Source: Tetrahymena elliotti 4EA (lineage: Eukaryota > Ciliophora > Oligohymenophorea > Hymenostomatida > Tetrahymenidae). From it: a stretch of 64,000 nt of DNA. Shown here one piece after another: positions 36,077-48,571 of this stretch (position 1 is the first letter of the stretch; each line of letters opens with the position of its first letter). The DNA lies in contig JH720361.1 in assembly GCA_000231825.2 (NCBI GenBank), positions 1-64,000 on the forward strand, read 5' to 3'. A program made the translations under genes and the position numbers. The notes beneath the pieces were generated by a model. The model made no database searches and was not told where the DNA came from. It saw only the letters and a list, made by a program, of their open reading frames with translations.

Positions 36077-37667
36077 ATGAAAGGAGAAGAACATAAGGGA
36101 GTTTTTTCAAATTCACATGATGAAGGGGATGATGGTTTCTGTCCATTCTATTTTACATGTGACGATTCATGCCTATAATAAAGCTATTTATATGATTATG
36201 GAATTGCTGGAAGCTTATGTATATTATCAGTGATATTCTCGCTATATTTTATTTGTATGCATAAATCATACTACACAAACCCTCATTTTTAATCTAAAAT
36301 TATAGGTAAATATAAGTTATAAATTGAATTCTAAATCTAATAACTTATTTTTTAATAGTTATTCTTTTAATGGCTCCTTTTTATAGTGTAATTTCAGTGC
36401 TCTCTATAACATTTCATGTAATATTATTTAACTTAATTAAATAGAGAAATCTTGATGCAATTTTACAAAAAAACTAAACTAACACCTAGCTAAATTAATT
36501 TTTATGGTATTAAAATAAAAGAGTATAGCTGATTACTTAACTTTGATTAGAGATATTTATGAAGCATTTTTGTTATTCACTTTCTTTTATCTGATTTTCT
36601 CATATTTGGCTTATGATGATAGAGAAGTAAACAGTTCATTATTTAAATAGTATAGAAATCAAATAAAAAAAACCTTTTTATAAACCTTAAAGCAAAAATT
36701 AATTGATGAAAGAGTGTATATTAGAATGATAGAACACGAAAAATAAGTTGTACATATGTTCCCTTTTAATCTTTGCACAAAACCATATAAATTAACATGG
36801 TAAATTAATATAACCAATTTTGGCATATTAGTTAATTTATTATTGTATAAATAATTAGTCCAGCTAAAGCAAAATATTTCACATACAGATGCAAAAAATA
36901 TGTCTTATAATTCTTCGTTTTTAAGCCAGTATTATCAGTTTTTCTCTTAATCTTGGAATTCTTTTAAGGCTCTGAATTAATTGTAAATATTAATTAAAGT
37001 TAAAATAATTATTAATGTATTTAAATAATTAATATTCAGGCATCAATAGATTCTTTCATCAGAATATTCATAGCTACTTCTGTTACATATTCTTTATATT
37101 ACTTAATCTTGTTTTATCAGGCACTAAAAAAACCATTAGCACCTTGGCATCCTTTGCTTAAGTTTTTAACTATTAAAATTACACTCTTCTTTACTTTTTG
37201 GTAAGATCTTACTCTTGAATATGTCCTTAAAGAACCTTTATTAAACTGCTTTGATAAAACATCCCCTCATTTTAATGAAGAAAGAATTCTAAATGGTATT
37301 GAGGTAATAAGATAAATTAGATTTTATTTTATTAAAAATTAATGAATATTCATTTAAATCAAAACAGAACACCTTAGTATGCTTTGAAATGTGTTTAATG
37401 GCAATAGCAGGTGGAATAGCATATAGTTATAAACCTTTCATTTACGGAGAAGTAAAATAAAGTAACATCACTGATGTTTTAAAAGATAACTGGGATACAT
37501 TCAAAAGAGATTTCAGATTGATCAAACCTAAGAAATTTGGATTTAAAGAAACATTTAAGTAGTAAAATTATACTCCTGATCCTACTAGAATTTCAAAAAT
37601 AGAAAACATAGAATTAGATACTCCAAATAAAAACTTGTATGAGAATCTAAACATGTCATATGTTTGA
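36077..37667 (+). CDS. TMEM184 / Ost-alpha family seven-helix membrane protein
   Basis: Predicted polytopic membrane protein of the organic solute transporter alpha / TMEM184 family. The first exon has an extracellular Cys-rich start and a hydrophobic helix (SLCILSVIFSLYFICMHKSY) followed by YYTNP, as in TMEM184. The next exon reads ILLMAPFYSVISVLSITF, the second helix with the family RILFMVPIYA-like motif. IRDIYEAFLLFTFFYLIFSY matches the family 'YEA' helix. Later helices are VTYSLYYLILFYQALKKPL, HPLLKFLTIKITLFFTFWQ and VCFEMCLMAIAGGIAYSYKP. The cytoplasmic tail ends in TGA at 37665-37667. Introns lie at 36304-36359, near 36415-36510, near 36985-37038 and near 37303-37368; the donor of the third is not certain. 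Members traffic sterols or other amphipaths, but the substrate here is unknown. Confidence 0.8.
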
Positions 37668-39095
37668 TCATTAAAAGTTTTGGCTTCAAGAATAAAATAT
37701 TGTTTATAGCATTTTTAACAGTTTAAATATAAAAGTAAATAAACTCATCTCTAAAAAAATAAATTTTGATGATGAAATAATTAAATTAAAAAACGAATCA
37801 TTGAAAGAAATAAAGAAAGAAAGAAGGAATTTTCACTAAATTAAGTTAATTGTTAGTTTAAATTGATAGACTAGTTAATAATATACTTATTAAATTGTAT
37901 TAAATTTATATTACTCCATTTATATCATTATCTAGTTTATCTTCATTTTAAGATATTTATTATTTTATTCTTTATTATTCCTTATCAATTAATAAAGAAA
38001 AAACAATCTATAAATTAAATATGGAAATATTTTAAATTCTTCGAGTTAGGATGTTCTAATTATGCTAATACTTGATTGAAATAGCATTCCATCAAGTGAA
38101 GGAATATATAAATAATATCCTTCTATAATTAGATAGTAAATTTCTTTCATAAAATTAAGATGAACACTTTTATCTTGTATTACTATATTATGACTAAAAG
38201 ATTAGTTTTAATCACAAAAAGTAATCCAAAATAAGGTACTCACCTTAAATTTTACTCATTAGTTACATTTTATTATCGTACTCCTATAAAAGGAAACTAA
38301 ATATTGAATTTGGTTTCCGGAACGAGGGTACTTTCTTATCATATTTTTCTTAATATTTTCATTAAAAGTTTATTTGTTTAATATTTACTTATTTTATCAT
38401 CTCAAAGAAGATTTAACAAAATATAATTATTTGTACTTTTACTTTCTTAAGTTATCTATTGTTTAAATATCATTTATAATATATCCTTAAATGCATCTAC
38501 CAAAAAAATTTCTAATTTTATTTAACAAACTAAAAAATATTTTAATTTTAAAGCAATATTCTTCAATACATATTTATGTAACAAGATATGTTTGATTTAA
38601 CTTCATAAGAATAATAAAACGTCTACCTTTTGATATTTAATATTCATCTGTCTTATAAATAATTTACAAATAAAGACAAACTTTTTTCTATTGATTTTAT
38701 TCTTTAATGATATAATTCTGTCTTTTTCAAGTTAAATTAACCCCAAAACAAAATTTTATTTTTAGCATTTGTAAAAATCATTTACAATTTAAAGAAATAT
38801 TTTAATTTTTTGATCTATCAATACAATTATATTCTTTGTTTAATTATTCCAATTTAGAGAAACTATTTATTTAATTTTTACTTTTTTTTAAAATTCTTCT
38901 TCCATTTCTTATTTGTCTGTTAATAAGAATACTAAAAATTTAGTTAAAATTATCACACAAAAATTTTTTATTATACACAAATAATTTTATTAAATTATTA
39001 ATTATTGAGCAAAAAAAGTATTTTATTAGTATAAAATACTTTAAAGAGTGTAAAAATGTAAAATATTTATTGAGTAAATTAAATTATCAAAATTG
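37668..39095. other. Convergent intergenic spacer
   Basis: About 1.4 kb between converging genes. A/T-rich, with a modestly G/C-richer patch near 38300-38330. No gene, tRNA or repeat recognised. Confidence 0.5.
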
Positions 39096-40235
39096 TCATT
39101 TGTATTGTGAAGATGTTTAAGACTTTTTATAATTAGGGATAAGCTCAGGATGAAGTTTTGAGAATTCAGATGTGCTTGTTTATTTAATCCAGGGAGGTCT
39201 GAAACAAAACGATATAGTATTTTTTACTGTATTCATTTTACTCCAATCAGAAACCATTTTAGAGAGCTAATAGGGTGTTAATCTTTCATCATTAATAAGA
39301 CTATTCATATAAACTGAAATAACAACAGGATCATCATTTTCTGAATTAGAATCCATTGAAAATACTACTTCTATAAGATCTTAATTTGTTACATATAAAA
39401 AGAATTTAGATTCTGGCCAATCAGTTTCTAATATAAATCTCAATTCATTCACTAAATCTTCTAAATTAAGTTTATTCACTTTTTGCAAGGTTTTTTCTTT
39501 TTAACTGGGATAGAACTCTCCTGCTATTTGTTTTGCTGCATTTATTAAACGCTATCTTGTTCTGCTTTCTGAAAGAATATCATATGTATCTTCAGGTAAA
39601 TAAGAAGGAAATATATATTGATGTGGTTTACTGCCAAACTTGTTGTGAAAGGGATCTTCATATTTCATTTTAACTTATTAGTCGCTTGGTAAAAAATCTT
39701 TTTCAGAGATTTCTAAACGCTTAGCAAGAGACTTTAATTTATCAAATTTAGCAACTTCCTTTGCAAATTCATATTCATCATCATTATAAATAAAGGGAGT
39801 AAAATAGCCTCCTCCTATTAATTTGACTACTTTTTATTAGTTTTGCTGCTTATTGAAGGACGAACTGTTTATTTATTCCTTTATTTTTTCTACCCTATCT
39901 TTTTTTGCTTCTAGAATGATTTTATGATGTAAATTATTTGGTAAATCTCTGATTAAAGTGTAATTATTTGCTTCAAATGCATTTCTAATAAAATCTTTCT
40001 CCCTTGTAAGATCTTCATAATAATTAGAAGAGTATGGTATTGGTTACATTTACAATTCATCTAATTCTCTTTTAGCTCTCACCCTTAAATTATATATCTC
40101 TCTGGGACCATATGATTCTTTAGCTCTATTTTCAAACTAATAATCATGATTTTCATTCTAATATTAATCTTTTGAGTTATTCTCATGCTCTGATTTTTTG
40201 TAAGACATTTTAGAGTTATTTTCCACAGACGACAT
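39096..40235 (-). CDS. Unknown intronless protein, 379 residues
   Basis: A single frame of 380 codons runs from ATG at 40235 to TGA at 39096-39098. The N-terminus is hydrophilic (Lys/Glu/Asn), with a conserved-looking block ESYGPREIYNLRVRAKRELD. The middle contains VVKLIGGGYFTPFIYNDDEY and HQYIFPSYLPEDTYDILSE. The C-terminal third has alternating hydrophobic strands (SKFFLYVTNQDLIEVVFSMD, DDPVVISVYMNSLI) that could form a small beta domain. No signal peptide or membrane span is seen, and I recognise no family. Composition is clearly protein-like and unlike the surrounding A/T spacers, so the gene itself is well supported. Confidence 0.75.
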
Positions 40236-41535
40236 TTTATTTATTTATTTTTATCACAATTTTTATTAATTGTTTAAACCTTTTAACTTAAATTATCTAT
40301 CAAAGAAAGAGTATTTTAATTTTTTGGAAAGCTACCACTTATATTAATCAGTTGAATTTTCAGATATTTATATCCAATCTATAATTTATATTATCGTTAA
40401 AATCAATCTATAATAACAACCTTTGATTTTTGTTAATTAATTCTCATAAAAAAATATTCAACATAAATTTATTAAAATTCTATCATCCATCTCTCAAATA
40501 GTATTTTTACTACCAATTCTAAAAATAAAAAAATATTTTTTAAATTTAACAAACGAAATATTTTTTACCACATTAATATTTAATTTTAGTTTAAACAGAC
40601 TTGAAAAAATTATTCAGATAGATTCTAATCATCTTTTATTTGCTCATATATTTTACATTGCTTAAAAAGTGAAAATAAATAGGTGATTAATCAAAACTCC
40701 CTCTATCCTACTCCACTTCAACTGAAGATAACGCTTTTTCTATGATTTCATTTTAAATAAATAAAGTTCAAATATTCACTTAGAAAATTGATTTATTTTT
40801 AATATTTAATTTATAATTTAGACAAATGTTTTACAAGAAAGAAGTTTTAGCCTCAGAAGGCATTTTTTAATTCATAATAGTTTACCTTTATAAATTTAAT
40901 TTTACCTCAATTTAAGTAAGTGGCTGTAAATTTTGAAATATAAAAAAAATGTATTTTTACTTTTAAATTTTAACTTACACAAATACACTTAAAAAAATGA
41001 AGTTTTAGTTTTGTTTGAGATAGGTGAACAAAAAATATAATATTAAAAGCTTAACTACAATCAATTTTATGACCAAAATGTCATCTTCTTATTAATGATC
41101 TTTGAGAAAAAATAAAAAAATACTAGATTATCTAATAGTACTGATTAGGAATGTAAAGCTTAAGACTTAATTTAAAAATTAATTATGATGTAATCTAAAT
41201 TGTTTGGGCAAATGAAAGAATGAAAGGGTGATTAAATAAATCAATCAATCAAAATAAATTTTTACAAGCTGTTTTCATGAATTATTTGTGGAAATTCCAT
41301 ATAATAAAGAAATAAGTATTTAATAACATTATTAAAAGTAATGGAGATTTTCAATATAAAATCCAAATAATTTATGAATTTATATGAATTCAATAGAAAA
41401 GTTTAATTCATTTTATATTTACCTTTCTTTATTTTATAATAGTTTAATATTTTTTTTTTTAAAGTAATTCATTCATTTAGTACTAACAATTTCAAAATAG
41501 TTTTGCATCTTTCTTTTTGACTCTACTTGACTTAT
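40236..41535. other. Intergenic region upstream of the 379-residue gene
   Basis: About 1.3 kb of A/T-rich sequence between two minus-strand genes. Nothing coding, no RNA and no notable repeat seen. It likely contains the promoter of the gene starting at 40235. Confidence 0.5.
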
Positions 41536-41979
41536 TCAATCTTTAGTGAAAAGCTTGACAATTAAAGCAGCTGCAGAAATCAAAATAAAGAACCAGAACC
41601 AAGCAACAAAGTAAGCTCTATTTTATTAACCCTTGAAAATACCTAAGAAATCCCATTTGACGATTTAACATTACTCAACTTAACAGGTAATGACATTAGA
41701 GCCTTCTAAAGTTTAAATTTAGCAGTCGTTAAGACAATTTTGCATACATTCGTCATCAATTAAACTATCACCAGATAACAATGATTTTGAGAAACATGCA
41801 GAATCACTATTTTTATAACATTAGTTCATGATGTCATATTATTTTTTGCATTCAGCAGTACCAATACAGTCATTCAATTCTTAAGTGCATTCTGCTTAAA
41901 CGCAGTCGAAGTTAATGTATCCTCCTTAAACAAAGGTAAGACCAATTACCACTAAACTAATAATAATAATTTGTTTCAT
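41536..41979 (-). CDS. Small Cys-rich type I membrane protein
   Basis: Intronless frame of 147 residues. An N-terminal signal peptide (about residues 1-18, MKQIIIISLVVIGLTFVQ) leads into an ectodomain of about 100 residues with 11 cysteines in spaced pairs (for example DCVQAEC, DDECMQNCLNDC). A single C-terminal membrane helix follows (AWFWFFILISAAALIV, about 126-141) and a four-residue Lys/Asp tail. The odd cysteine count suggests disulphide bonding with one free or intermolecular Cys. Codon use is very biased (GGT, AAG, ATC), pointing to high expression. It shares a divergent promoter region with the AROM gene. The fold is not recognised; a surface or secretory-pathway role is inferred from topology only. 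Confidence 0.82.
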
Positions 41980-42879
41980 TTTTATTTTCTTCTTTCTTTA
42001 GTGTTTTTCTTATTCAAACTATCTTGTTACTAATATATTAATTATAAGAATTAATTGAATTTCCTTTCATATATTATTCTTTTATTATCAAACATTTCGT
42101 TTATAAGGTTTAAGTATTCTCCTAATAAGAATATTTATTAGAGCGTAATAGCAATCCACCTTTCTAGCTCTCTGATTAACTAAAGCTATTTATTTGATAA
42201 TAAATCCATGAATCCATTAATTAACCATTTATTCAAATTCGAAAATATTTAATAACAATTGTTTTGTTAATTCTGAATAAATGTCAAAAACTTATTAGAA
42301 TTTCTTCAATCTTACAACTTCTACATACTCCAAATTAGTCTATTTTCTTATTAAAAACTACTAAAATAATTTTTTTTCTTTTCCAATATCAATTTCATCA
42401 ATTGCAATTAATTGGCGTTTCTTAAAAATATACAAATGTCTTTTTAAATAATAAATAAATTAAAAGTTTGATAATATCTAATTTAAATAGCATTTTTACA
42501 GAACATTCCTAATCTTGCTTATCTAAAATATCATTTTTTTTATTTAGCATGCTAGATAGTATTTTTTATGTGCCTATTCTTTGTTTTTAGTTTCTAGAAA
42601 CTTGATTATTGCTTTGATTAGCAGTCTCAGAATCCAAAATATTAGAAATATTTAAAATATTTGAGAATATTCAAAATTCTTAAAAATAATTTTTTTTTAG
42701 ATTTTTTTTCATAAAATATTATTTTTTTATTTTTTCATTTTTAAGCCATTATTAATCCAATTCAAAAAAAATACATAATAATAATATTCTGAGACCTATG
42801 TTTTAGATAAAACTTAATATTTTAATAAATAAATCTTTATTTTGAATAGTAGAGTGGTTAAGATATTTTTTAGATAATT
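41980..42879. other. Divergent promoter region (Cys-rich protein / AROM)
   Basis: A 900-base A/T-rich interval between two divergent start codons. It must contain promoters for both. No specific motif can be named and no other gene is present. Confidence 0.5.
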
Positions 42880-45800
42880 ATGAAGCAAGAAACAAAGCAA
42901 GTAGAAGCTATTTCAAATGGTGATTACCATTTAGTATTTCCTACAGATTTAAATTAGATTCCTACAATTATAAAATAGAAATTCCCAAAAAGTAATAAAC
43001 TAATGCTTGTTATGGATTCCAATATTAATAGAATATATGGATCTAATATGCTAAGTCTCTTCCAAAAAAATTAAGATGTAGAAGTATTCACTTTTGTAAT
43101 TAAATAAGGAGAATCTCAAAAGAATATGCAAAACATTACAGCTTTAATGGATAAGCTATTCAAACATAAATTCAATAGAACTGATATTCTAGTAGGATTT
43201 GGTGGAGGTTTGATTACAGATTTTGCTGGTTTTGCAGCTTCAATTTACAAAAGGTAATAAATAATAATTGAGATACTTTTTTTTGTTTTTTTTAAAAGAA
43301 AGAATGAAAGGAAGATATAAAATTATTCATAATTTAAAAAAAAAATAATAAATAGAGGAATGAAATATATTAGTGTTCCTACTACTGTTTTAGCTATGAG
43401 TGATGCAGCTATTGGATCTAAAACTGGCGTTAATAACGAATTTGGTAAGAATATGGTTGGAAGCTTCTATGATCCTTAGTTAATTATAGTTTGCGAAAAA
43501 TTTTTGGAGAGTCTCGATGATAGAAATATGAGTAATGGGATAGCTGAAATTATTAAGATAGCAGCTATGATTGATTAGGATTTATTTGTTCTCTTAGAGT
43601 TAAATGATATAAAATCATTGAGAGAGAACCCAACTATATTAAGGTAGGTAATACGCAGGTCTATGGAGCTAAAAATTTCAGTTGTTTCTCAGGATAAATT
43701 TGAAAGTGATAAAAGAATGATATTGAATTATGGTCATACTATTGGACATGGAATAGAAACAGCTAGTGAAGAAGCTCTCTTACATGGTGAATGTGTTAGC
43801 ATAGGCATTATCTTGGAAAATGAGATAGCTTTACATAGATATTAAACTTCTAACTAATTTACAAAGAGAATTGAGAAACTTCTTTAACAATACAATTTAC
43901 CAATAGAAGTACCTAAAAATATTAAAAACCAAGATGTTCTTTTCTATATGGGAAACGATAAAAAGAATACTAGTATCTATACATTTTAGTTTGTTTTTGT
44001 TTAAGATGTTGGTAAAGTTATTTATTAAACTGTAGCTGTAACTGGCTAAGAAGTCCTTAATGTTTTATCACCATCTGTAAAGATAGGAGCCTCAGATTTG
44101 ACTAAGGTTTCTGGTAAATTCTAAATGATTTATAAATATTTTATAGAGAATAAATTATCACTTATGATTTCAAGTTGTTATATTTATCATTTTATTTCAA
44201 GATAATATAGTTATTTAGTTGGCTGGATCCAAATCTATCACTAACAGAGTTCTCATTCTCAGTGCTCTCCTAGACAAAGAAATTGAACTTTAAAATATCT
44301 TGTTTGCTGAAGATACAGAGGTAATGATGTCATCTTTATAAACCTTAGGTGCTTGCTCTGTTTAATAAATTAATACTAACACTATTAAAGTAAAAGGGCA
44401 TGGAGGGACATTTAATTTTTCAAATGAAAAAGAAATTTATGTAAATAATAGTGGTACTAGTGCTCGTTTTATTTGTAGTTTGCTTTTGCTTCTGAAGCCA
44501 TCACAATCTGTTGTGATTAGATGCTGTGAAAGAATGAAGGAAAGACCAATCAAAGACTTAATAGAAGCTCTTTCAGACTTTTTAAATTTCGAATTTTTAG
44601 AAAAAGAGTATTATTTACCTTTTAAGGTGACTAAAAAATCAGAATTCAAAGGAGGAAATATACATATTAATTCCAAAATAAGTAGTTAATTTGTATCTGG
44701 TATCCTTATGGCATCCCCTTATGCAATTGAACCTGTAAGAGTTATTTTAAGCCAAACAGAATCAATAACTTCAGAATCTTTCATATAGATGACATTAGAC
44801 ATGATGAAGTATTTTTTAAATAATTAGTATTTAAAAATAATAAATTAATAATATAATAATAATTTAGATAATTTGGATCAGATATTTTCAGAGAAAAGCA
44901 AAACATATTTAATATTAAAAACTCTAAATACTCTTACTCCAAGCCATCATATTATATAGAACCTGATGCAGCTACAGCTAGCTATGATATGGCTTGGGCA
45001 GTTTTGAACTAGAAAAAAGTAACAATCAAAGGATTTTAATCTAATTCTTTGTAAGGTGATCTTAAATTTACGGAAAAAATTATTGGTTTAGGCTATACAG
45101 TAGAATATGATGACATAGGTGTAGTGATTAGAGGTGATTTGCCTTAAAATGAATATACTTAAACTACCTTTGATTTTAATGATTGTACTGATACATTTAT
45201 CACTTTTGGTATTATATTGGCTGCTCTAGAAAATAAGAATAGTCCATCATATAAGATAATCAATATAGCTAATTAAAGAGTAAAGGAATGTGACAGAATA
45301 CATGCCTTAAGCTTAAATCTTCAAAAGTTTGGTATTAAAACTATTGAATATGATGATGGTATAGAAATATTCCCAAATAGAAAGGAGCTTTTGGAATAAA
45401 ATCAAAGTAGATAATAAATTATAATAGAGTGCTTTAATGACCATAGATTAGGAATGGCCTTTTCTTAATTGGGAAATTTCATTAAAAATAAAAATGGAGT
45501 AAAAAAAAATTCAATGAAATTATTTTTTATTTTAATTTTTTAAAAATTAGTCAAATTCAACTGATGTTATTTTAGACGAAGGAGATTGTGTTAAAAAGAC
45601 ATTCCCATCTTTCTTTAATCATTTATAGTATTCCTACTCTGCTAAATGTGAAAAAGTACATTTTTCTAAAAGCAAGCATTTGAAATAGGAAGTAGAAGAT
45701 TTAAATACAATCTTTGTTATTGGAATGAGATGTTGTGGAAAGAGTATTCTATCTAAAAAAATATCAAATCTCCTCAATATGAACAATTTGTCTCTAGATG

Positions 45801-48117
45801 ATGAAATTTACAACTAATTTTACTCATAAAAATATTAAGGTTTATCAGAAGCAATAAAAGCTGAAGGGTGGGAAGCTTTTAGAAGCAATGAATTGTAGCT
45901 ACTAAAATAAGTTATCAAAGATAACAACATGCAAAAGAAGTAAATCTTTTTAATTAATTCTTATTTAAGTATATTGTTTATAAATTTTTGGTTTATTATT
46001 TAGATATAAGAATACAATTGTTGCTTGTGGTGGAGGAATTATTACTATCCCTGAAGCTAGAGAATTACTGAGAAAATAAAAATATGTTATTTGGTTGAGA
46101 AGAGATTTTGGAGATATTTAAAAAGACTTCGAGAAGAGATAGAATACCCCTGACTACTAGAACACTTTAATTGGAGACTATGAGCAACGCAGACCTTTTT
46201 ATGAATAAGCTTCTAACTTTATTTTTAATTTCCCAGGCTATAGTTTCTTCTCTAAATCCTTGGGTGAGAAAGAATATTGGAAAAAAGTAGAAAAATCTTT
46301 TAAGAATTACATCAAAACAGTTTTTGATAAACAAATAAGAAAAGGAGGATAAGACGAATATCTTTATGCTGAAGAATCTCATTTCTTGTGTATGTAATTT
46401 GAAGACTTGTAAAGATTAAATTATGCTGATTTAGTCTACATTCAAAAAAATTTCCATGCTTTAGAGGTGAGAGCAGATTAATATTTTGAAAATAATTTTG
46501 ACAATCTTTCATTCATTAAAAATAATACTATGTTAGAATAATTTACTTCAGCTTTAAGCAGATTAAGTTTGATTTGCAATAAATTGACTTTAATTTTCAC
46601 AATGAGAACTCGTGAAGAAGGTGGTTTGCTTTAGAAAACAAAAAATAACTATTATTAGATAATTAACTATATCTAAAAGCAAAATATATTTAATTACATT
46701 GATGTTGAAGTTGACATGGCTAAAAGAGAAAACTCAGTCAACTTAAAACTCATCCAACAATAGAATGCTTTGATTATTTCTAAGCATTTCATGAATCACT
46801 AGGAATAGTAAGAAAATATCTAAAATGTTCTATAAAGAATGAAAGACATTATGAGAGAGTAAGATATTTTAAAGCTAGTCTTATGCTCATTAACAACTCA
46901 TGAAGAGCAAGAAACTATTAGAAGATAATTGATATCAATAAGTCCTAAATCTATTCTTATTTAATTAGGAAAAAGTGGTAAGCTTTCTAGAATTTAAAAT
47001 AAATATTTAACTCCAGTTTATGATGCTAAATTCAGTCCTCCAACTGGCTAAGGCTAACTTCAAAAGAATGAAATAATGCAATTAGTTTAAGAACTTAACT
47101 TGTCATCTCATGAAAAGAAATTCTACCTTTTCGGAACAGATATCATGAATTCACCATCACCTTTTATTCATAATACTTGCTTTTAATCATTAAGTTTGAC
47201 TAATTATTAATATGAATTAGCTTAAATAACATCTTTAGAGGACATATAATAATATTTAAAACGTCAAGATTTCTAAGGAGCAAGTATCACAATGCCATTT
47301 AAGCTTGAAATATCTAAGTATGTAGATTATGTTATAGGAGATGCAGAAACTATTGGAATAGACGCTCCTGTAATTAATACAATAGTGAAATTAAATTCTA
47401 AAATTTATGGTTTTAATACTGACTGGTATGGAATTATTAAACCGCTCAAGAAATAACTTTCCTTAAATGATCATTACAAATAATCTTAGCAGGTAAATAT
47501 TATTTTGTCTTTAAAGAATATTCACAATTATAAAAAGTTATTTTAATTCTAAGAATATTTCATAAAAATGTATAGAAATATGCTTTGGTAATTGGAGCAG
47601 GAGCTACAACATTAACTATGGTCTATTGTTTAAACATGTTAGGATTTTAAACCTTGATTTATAATAGGTAAATTTTACTTAAAGGATTTTGCAAAATTTA
47701 TTAATAATTTATTAAATTCAAAGAACTTATCAAAAGATAGAAAAATTTGTAGGAAGAAATGGAGTTATTTAAGGCTTTAGTTCAATGGATGATTTAGAAT
47801 CATATTTAAAGCATAATTAGAATGTTTAGCTAAGTGTTGTTGCTAGTACTATTCCTGGTAAAGCAGAGATGGATTTCAGAGATATTATGTTCAAGTAAAA
47901 ACCCACTATCTTTGATGCCTCATACATACCAAAAGAAACTCCTTTAGTTAAATATGCAAAAAATTTAGGATGCTAAACATTTGTATATGGATTAGATATG
48001 CTGTTGTACTAAGCTTATCTATAGAGTTAGATTTTTACAGGTAAAAAAATCGCTAGAAAACAAATTCAAAATGCTACACAAAATTACTACAATAAATTGC
48101 ATGGTTCTTAGGAGTGA
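42880..48117 (+). CDS. AROM: Pentafunctional AROM protein (shikimate pathway steps 2-6)
   Basis: One polypeptide (about 1,600 residues) carrying five enzymes of chorismate synthesis in the fungal AROM order. 3-dehydroquinate synthase at about 42880-44120 shows [23 protein letters not shown] and the metal-binding [15 protein letters not shown] synthase at about 44220-45660 shows [18 protein letters not shown] and DHRLGMAF. Shikimate kinase at about 45710-46330 shows the P-loop GMRCCGKS and CGGGII. Type I 3-dehydroquinase at about 46380-47050 shows [18 protein letters not shown], the His in IISKH and the likely Schiff-base Lys in DILKLV. Shikimate dehydrogenase at about 47080-48117 shows [22 protein letters not shown] and GAGATT. 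Introns are short; the first is 43254-43355, and that join makes an Arg-Gly pair exactly. The key catalytic motifs I checked are present, so all five activities are expected. Probably cytosolic, as no leader is seen. Confidence 0.95.
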
Positions 48118-48571
48118 TATAAATGAAATTTCTAAATATTTTCTGTAACTTCAAAATTTATCTAATGTTTGTCTATCAGTATTCAATAATTAATTTAATG
48201 TGAATTAATTTTTTAATTTTTGCCAAAAAAAATTTAATTGAAGAATTTTATTTACTTTTTTAATTATTTTAAAAAAATTTCCTATGTTAAAATTAAATTT
48301 TCAAATTTTAATAAAATTATTTTTGATAAATTATTATTACCAAAAATTGATAAAAACTGGATGTTCTTATTATAGAAAACATTAAGAATAAATATTTTTG
48401 AATTTTTTAAGATGAAAAATAAAAATTGAACTTAACTTTTAGTTTATTTTTATCCACTTTTTATGGAAAATATGTTTGAAGATACTTTAACTATTATGAA
48501 AAATAAATAGATTTTATACCAAAATAAGATTGAGTTATAAATAAAGATAGTGAAATAATTTATCAAATCTT
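48118..48571. other. Convergent intergenic spacer
   Basis: About 450 bases of A/T-rich spacer between the 3' ends of AROM (+) and the TFIIIC-like gene (-). Nothing else seen. Confidence 0.5.
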
